From: Bacteroidia bacterium
Lineage (GTDB): Bacteria; Bacteroidota; Bacteroidia; NS11-12g; UBA9320
Direction of reading: 5' to 3'
Length of the DNA stretch: 9,987 nucleotides
Assembly: GCA_029253325.1 (NCBI GenBank)
Contig: JAQWZS010000081.1
Location: 1-9,987, forward strand
The notes under the pieces are model-generated. The model did no database searches, was not told the origin of the DNA, and saw only the letters and a program-made list of their open reading frames with translations. This document shows, one piece after another, positions 8,328 through 9,987 of this stretch; the stretch's first letter is position 1; the number at the start of each line of letters is the position of its first letter. The translations under genes were made by a program, and so were the position numbers.

Positions 8328-8332
8328 GTGGA

Positions 8333-9007
8333 TTAAAATTTTGGCTTTGGTTTAGTAACGAATACTGACTTAATGTAATTCGGTTCATATGTGATCAAAT
8401 CTACGTAGCTATTATCCGACCATTTTAGCAATGCTTCATCCAATAAATCTTTGGCATATAATGCTGATTTAGAACATTTTAAGACTTTGCCTTTATCCAA
8501 TTCATTGATAAACTTATTAGCCCCAGAACCAATAATTGCTGTGTTATTTTTTTCAATTCTAATTTCAGAATTTATCGTGACAAACTGCTCATCAACTAAT
8601 GGGATTAATTCTCGGTCATAAATGCCCATATATGCATCACTCCTTCTAGCATCTACTAAAGAGATTACTTGATTCACCGACGGATACTCTTTCAGAGCGA
8701 TACCTGCTAATCCTCTCAGGGTCGAGACCGCTATTAGGGGAATGTCCGCACCAAAACAAATCCCTTTTGCCAAACTACTCCCTATTCTTAGTCCCGTATA
8801 TGAACCTGGCCCATCACTCACAACAACTCCATCAAGTTGATTGAATGATAAGCCCGATAGAGCCATTACCTCATCTACAAAAGAGGCTAAATAAACAGAG
8901 TGTGAATTGGGCTCTTCAATAAACTTTTCTTGGATAATTTCACCTTGCTTAGATAATGCAACAGAGCATACCTGATTAGAAGATTCGATTAAAATTAAGC
9001 GAGGCAT
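8333..9007 (-). CDS. tsaB: tRNA threonylcarbamoyladenosine biosynthesis protein TsaB
   Basis: TsaB is the non-catalytic partner of the TsaD ATPase-like subunit. With TsaD and TsaE it transfers the threonylcarbamoyl group, made by TsaC, to A37 of tRNAs that read ANN codons, in the cytoplasm. The 224-residue length is normal for the family. The ASKHA-type fold is visible in ILIESSNQVCSVAL (residues 5-18), where the usual DTS is ESS. The signature VVVSDGPGSYTGLRIGSSLA lies at 61-80, and SLVDARRSDAYMGIYD at 116-131. The C-terminus YEPNYIKSVFVT matches the usual YLR..YVT ending. Its ATG shares one base with the stop of the upstream gene (TAATG), so the two are cotranscribed and probably translationally coupled. 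tsaB should be essential or nearly so in most bacteria. Confidence 0.96.
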   Translation of the reverse strand: MPRLILIESSNQVCSVALSKQGEIIQEKFIEEPNSHSVYLASFVDEVMALSGLSFNQLDGVVVSDGPGSYTGLRIGSSLAKGICFGADIPLIAVSTLRGLAGIALKEYPSVNQVISLVDARRSDAYMGIYDRELIPLVDEQFVTINSEIRIEKNNTAIIGSGANKFINELDKGKVLKCSKSALYAKDLLDEALLKWSDNSYVDLITYEPNYIKSVFVTKPKPKF

Positions 9008-9486
9008 TATTTTTTTATTTTAGTATATGCCCAACTCTTACAAAAAGGCAACTTCCATCGTGTTCTAATATCCTGAAGACTATTTACGGAATTATCAAAG
9101 AAAATAGAAGAATCTGTAATTTTCTTTAAATCATAAGCTGATTGAATGTCAGCCATCCGAACAATGACAATCTCATCGTTTTCTTGAAAAGCTAAATTCA
9201 GTCGATTGAATAAATCAATCTGTAAAGTTTGGTCAATTTCTTGAAAAATAGACGTAGATCTATCAATAGAGCAACCACTTGCTGGCTCAAAATCTTCATC
9301 TGCACCCAAAACTAAAATTTGATCATTAAATATTTGAAAACTGGCTTTCAATTGTGAACCATGGGCCGACCAATCTTGACAAAAAACATCAAATTTTGCA
9401 TTAATTTTATCTACCTCACGGGTTGTCAACTTTCGGTTAGAAGTAAAAATCCAAACCCGACCATTTCCAGTAAGACTATCAAACAT
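9007..9486 (-). CDS. Conserved Bacteroidota protein usually labelled 'ABC transporter ATPase', true function unknown
   Basis: The ATG at 9486 gives 159 residues; a GTG one codon upstream (9489) is a less likely start. The protein matches my memory of a short family found across Bacteroidota: VWIFTSNRKLTTREVDKI (11-28), then WSAHGSQLKASF (39-50), ILVLGADE (57-64), SGCSIDRS (70-77), DLFNRLNLAF (91-100) and a final SWAY. Database copies are often named ABC transporter ATPase, but there is no Walker A P-loop, no LSGGQ signature and no Walker B motif, and it is too short for such a domain. The conserved W, H-G and S-G-C-S-I-D positions suggest a small cytoplasmic protein with a binding or catalytic site. 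It has no signal peptide or membrane segment. It overlaps the tsaB start by one base, hinting at a shared expression need and not proving a shared pathway. Confidence 0.85.
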   Translation of the reverse strand: MFDSLTGNGRVWIFTSNRKLTTREVDKINAKFDVFCQDWSAHGSQLKASFQIFNDQILVLGADEDFEPASGCSIDRSTSIFQEIDQTLQIDLFNRLNLAFQENDEIVIVRMADIQSAYDLKKITDSSIFFDNSVNSLQDIRTRWKLPFCKSWAYTKIKK

Positions 9487-9490
9487 CACG

Positions 9491-9498
9491 CAAAGGTA
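9491..9498 (-). promoter_or_regulatory. Possible -7 promoter box (TACCTTTG) for the two-gene unit with tsaB
   Basis: The minus-strand sequence TACCTTTG matches TAnnTTTG exactly and ends only 4 bases before the ATG at 9486. No good TTTG or TTG lies 17-23 bp upstream, so the match is incomplete. If used, the transcript would be leaderless or nearly so. The rest of the gap between lpdA and this gene (9499-9552) is AT-rich with no clear terminator hairpin, so read-through from lpdA is also possible. Confidence 0.45.
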
Positions 9499-9552
9499 AA
9501 CTTAATCTCGTGTAATATTAGAGCCTAAAATGTTAAATAAAATTAAGAATAA

Positions 9553-9987
9553 TTAAAGATGAATCACCTCATCGTAAGCAGCAGCACATGCCTCCATGAT
9601 GGCCTCGCTCATCGTTGGGTGAGGGTGTACTGTCTTAATCATCTCATGACCAGTTGTCTCAAGCTTTCTTGCCGAAACTACCCCAGCAATCATTTCTGTA
9701 ACATTTGCACCAATCATGTGGCATCCTAAGAATTCGCCATACTTAGCATCAAATATGACTTTCACAAAACCTTCTTTTGATCCACTTGCACTCGCTTTAC
9801 CACTCGCACTAAACGGGAATTTACCCACTTTGATGTCGTATCCTGCTTCTTTAGCTTTAGCCTCGGTATATCCTACCGATGCAATTTCTGGCCAAGTATA
9901 AGTACATCCTGGAATGTTCCCATAATCTAAGGGTGATACATGCTGACCACTAAATTTTTCAACACAGATGATTCCCTCTGCACTTGC
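9553..9987 (-). CDS. lpdA: Dihydrolipoyl dehydrogenase (E3), C-terminal part; 5' end beyond the window
   Basis: The last 144 codons of the E3 flavoenzyme of 2-oxoacid dehydrogenase complexes and the glycine cleavage system, which reoxidises dihydrolipoyl groups and makes NADH in the cytoplasm. The frame is open to the right edge. A GTG near 9828 is internal and not the start, because the conserved family sequence continues upstream of it (ASAEGIICVEK, then GCTYTWPEIASVGYTEAKAKEAG). The fragment covers the end of the FAD/NAD region and the Pyr_redox_dim dimerisation domain. HPHPTMSE near the C-terminus (window codons 121-128) holds the catalytic His and Glu, five residues apart as in other E3 proteins. 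The FAD-binding GxGxxG and the redox-active CxxxxC disulfide would lie outside the window. Bacteroidota often have more than one lpd copy, so which complex this one serves cannot be told here. Confidence 0.96.
   Translation of the reverse strand, partial: ASAEGIICVEKFSGQHVSPLDYGNIPGCTYTWPEIASVGYTEAKAKEAGYDIKVGKFPFSASGKASASGSKEGFVKVIFDAKYGEFLGCHMIGANVTEMIAGVVSARKLETTGHEMIKTVHPHPTMSEAIMEACAAAYDEVIHL

Noticed and set aside
8279..8332. A rho-independent terminator after tsaB
   Set aside because: The only inverted repeat has 5 bp arms and a 2-base loop, with no T-tract behind it; its place inside the promoter fits an operator better.
9007..9486. A true ABC transporter ATP-binding protein
   Set aside because: No Walker A, signature or Walker B motif, and the length is about half that of such domains.
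9553..9828. A separate 91-residue gene starting at GTG 9828
   Set aside because: The frame and the conserved lpdA sequence continue upstream to the right edge, so this GTG is an internal valine codon.

Overview
The window looks like chromosomal DNA from a member of the Bacteroidota, probably a marine or environmental lineage of the Cytophagales/Flavobacteriales kind. It is AT-rich. Two secreted proteins end in C-terminal domains of the type IX secretion system (T9SS) kind. There is a TonB-dependent receptor with an N-terminal carboxypeptidase-regulatory-like domain. Start codons are preceded by A-rich stretches, not Shine-Dalgarno sequences. Two intergenic sites match the Bacteroidota promoter element TAnnTTTG. 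The exact genus cannot be told from this stretch.

All seven genes lie on the minus strand, so the window is read from 9987 down to 1. The right third is housekeeping. It holds the last 144 codons of dihydrolipoyl dehydrogenase (lpdA), then a 63-70 bp gap with a promoter-like box, then a 159-residue protein of a Bacteroidota family usually labelled 'ABC transporter ATPase' although it has no ATPase motifs. That gene's stop overlaps by one base the start of tsaB, a component of the tRNA t6A synthesis machinery.

The left 8.3 kb is one compact envelope-protein operon. A 54-57 bp gap carries a good promoter (TTTG, 23 bp, TATATTTG). Four genes follow, with an 8 bp gap, a 4 bp overlap and a 20 bp overlap: (1) a 706-residue secreted protein with a calcium-loop-like segment, an FN3-like region and a YPNPY-type C-terminal domain; (2) a 738-residue secreted protein with two copies of an OB-fold module of the extracellular-nuclease kind but no nuclease domain, ending in a T9SS type A sorting domain; (3) a 485-residue lipoprotein with two Ig/FN3-like domains and a C-terminal alpha/beta domain; (4) a TonB-dependent receptor that runs off the left edge.

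The inferred picture is a cell-surface assembly: a TonB-dependent outer-membrane channel made together with a lipoprotein and two T9SS-exported partners. This resembles SusCD systems in logic but has no SusD. Its substrate is not visible from the sequence. There are no RNA genes, mobile elements, CRISPR arrays or convincing terminators in the window.
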